Shown: piece by piece, positions 62,801 to 64,000 of the stretch | Numbering within the stretch: the first letter of the stretch is position 1 | How the letters are laid out: every line of letters begins with the position of its first letter | Origin: Tanytarsus gracilentus | Lineage: Eukaryota > Arthropoda > Insecta > Diptera > Chironomidae | Length of the DNA: 64,000 nucleotides | Direction of reading: 5' to 3' | NCBI GenBank assembly: GCA_038502055.1 | Contig: JAXRKN010000045.1 | Location: forward strand, 3,990,501-4,054,500 | Position numbers and translations under genes: made by a program | Notes under the pieces: model-generated | What the model was told of the DNA's origin: nothing | Database searches by the model: none | The model's input: only the letters and a program-made list of their open reading frames with translations

Positions 62801-64000
62801 TGCTCGGATTCTTTGGTAACAGATTGAGCTTTTGAAGTGCCTTCTGTATCTTTTTCTTTGGTCCCAGCGTCATAAAGCTACTTTTGTGATGACTAAATGA
62901 GCTCACTTTAGCTGCCGCAGCGTCAATGTACTTTGTTGGCGTCATCATGATTGGCTTGGGATAAGCATTTGAATATTTAAGCAGTGGATCATTCACATTG
63001 TCGGTGACATCGTGCGAATTTAGTAAATCCACCGACGAGAGCCTCACTCGAGTGTCAGTTGCCTGCAATTTTGCCAAGTCCGATGCGATTTTCATTTTTG
63101 TTTTTAGTCGCGGCGAATTTTTACTCGTGGAATGAAGAAGCTCACGAAAAACGAGCAAATTACTTTTTACCGTGATGCTTAAATGAGTTGTGCCCATGAG
63201 AATTTCCATAGCACGGACGTGCGTTACAAGCTCAAAATTATGTCCATTCACTTCGAGTATTTGATCGCCACGCCTCAACCCCATTTCGCTGGCCTTTGAA
63301 TTCTTATCGATTTCAAAAATAAATATTCCACCGCCTTTCTCATAGCCACCAATAATTTTAAAGTGTAAACTCTCGTCGCGAGAACTCCTCGTTAGGGTGA
63401 TTGTTCGCGTCCTCGCCTTATGCGTATGTGCCACATGAAGAAGCTTCAGTTCTTCGAGCATGCTATATTTCTCCAGTTCCAACTCGAAAGCCTCGAGAAA
63501 CTCCATCATTTGCGCGTCCGTTTCGAAATCAGTAAAGTAGTTGTTCACCCATAAGATAACAACGCGTGCAACACGATATTTAACATCAATGTGGAATGGT
63601 GTGAGCGTCGATGCTTCCGAAATTGGCGGTCTGAGCTGATCTAAAATCTCATCGGAGCGAAACCACTCGAGCAGCTGATTTGCAACACGAATCTGACTCT
63701 CGATGAAAGTTCTATGCGTGAGGAGAAAATCTTCAACATAGGTTGGATCGTTGATTGAATTTTCCTCGATTAAGTGGAGCATGAGACGCTCGGGGGTGCC
63801 ACGAATGACGACCGGCTCACGTTTACCAGAGGTATCAGTTGTTTTTCGAAGCTCCGTAACAATCACAATTTTACCCTCTTCCTCGTGCTTCCGAATATTT
63901 CCTTCGCCCTCGTGAAGGATCCGATAATAGTCGGTCTGCGTTATGCACACAAATTGGCAATCGTCCGTTTTTGTTCGCATAATGCCATTATGATATGATT
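59892..64000 (-). CDS. Gef26: Rap guanine nucleotide exchange factor PDZ-GEF (RAPGEF2/6), 5' part beyond the window
   Basis: Exons seen: 60854 to beyond 64000, 60627-60762, 60135-60553 and 59892-60076. The reading frame is open at the right edge, so the N-terminus lies outside. In the visible protein, counted from the Met at 63980, the order is: end of a cyclic-nucleotide-binding-like domain (DDCQFVCITQTDYYRIL), RasGEF N-terminal (REM) domain about 55-175, PDZ about 195-275 (SLHFKIIGGYEKGGGIF), Ras-association about 533-620 and CDC25-type RasGEF about 645-880 (ending near LINFEKLRMISKEVRSL). This is exactly the RAPGEF2/6 order. The protein activates Rap1 at the plasma membrane and adherens junctions. 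Family knowledge: the fly ortholog acts in adhesion and stem-cell niche anchoring. Long Ser/Thr-rich linkers lie at 400-510 and a Pro-rich tail follows the catalytic domain. The last residues, LDDKK, do not form an obvious PDZ ligand. Confidence 0.96.

Overview
This is eukaryotic nuclear DNA from an insect, most likely a nematoceran (midge- or mosquito-like) dipteran. The genes have many short introns of about 50-70 bases with GT-AG ends, the spacers are very AT-rich, and the recognisable proteins are insect chromatin, signalling and chemosensory proteins. No rRNA, tRNA or CRISPR array was recognised by eye, and nothing looks bacterial or viral.

Left part (1-34 kb), gene-poor. Four coding exons between 7166 and 12809 (+) encode the visible part of a two-helix membrane protein with two PPPTY (WW-binding type) motifs. 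Its 4.1-kb intron carries a (CCGT)9 array, a long G/T-rich degenerate minisatellite and a 108-base imperfect inverted repeat. At 20206-22647 (-) lies a tandem pair of chymotrypsin-fold genes whose catalytic His and Ser are both replaced, so they are serine protease homologs rather than proteases. The 7-kb and 12-kb stretches on either side of the pair show no convincing genes, but two GC-richer islands near 30.1-30.4 and 31.5-31.7 kb look like regulatory candidates.

Middle (34.4-42.9 kb): a head-to-tail array of five three-exon 7-transmembrane chemoreceptor genes on the minus strand, best read as gustatory receptors. The fourth is broken in exon 2 by a 1040-bp insertion flanked by a 24-bp target-site duplication. 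All five predicted C-termini carry an Asn-Ser-Thr sequon just after the family QF motif.

Right part (43.7-64 kb), gene-dense housekeeping block. It holds Snr1/SMARCB1 (SWI/SNF subunit), a small four-helix tetraspanin-like protein, an unrecognised single-exon 230-residue protein, the KANSL1/nsl1 subunit of the NSL histone acetyltransferase complex, LRR1 (a Cul2 substrate-receptor type LRR protein) and cytoplasmic tyrosyl-tRNA synthetase, all on the plus strand. Facing them on the minus strand and running off the right edge is the Rap exchange factor Gef26/PDZ-GEF (RAPGEF2/6). I see no operon-like functional link among these genes; the clear functional groupings are the receptor array and the protease-homolog pair.
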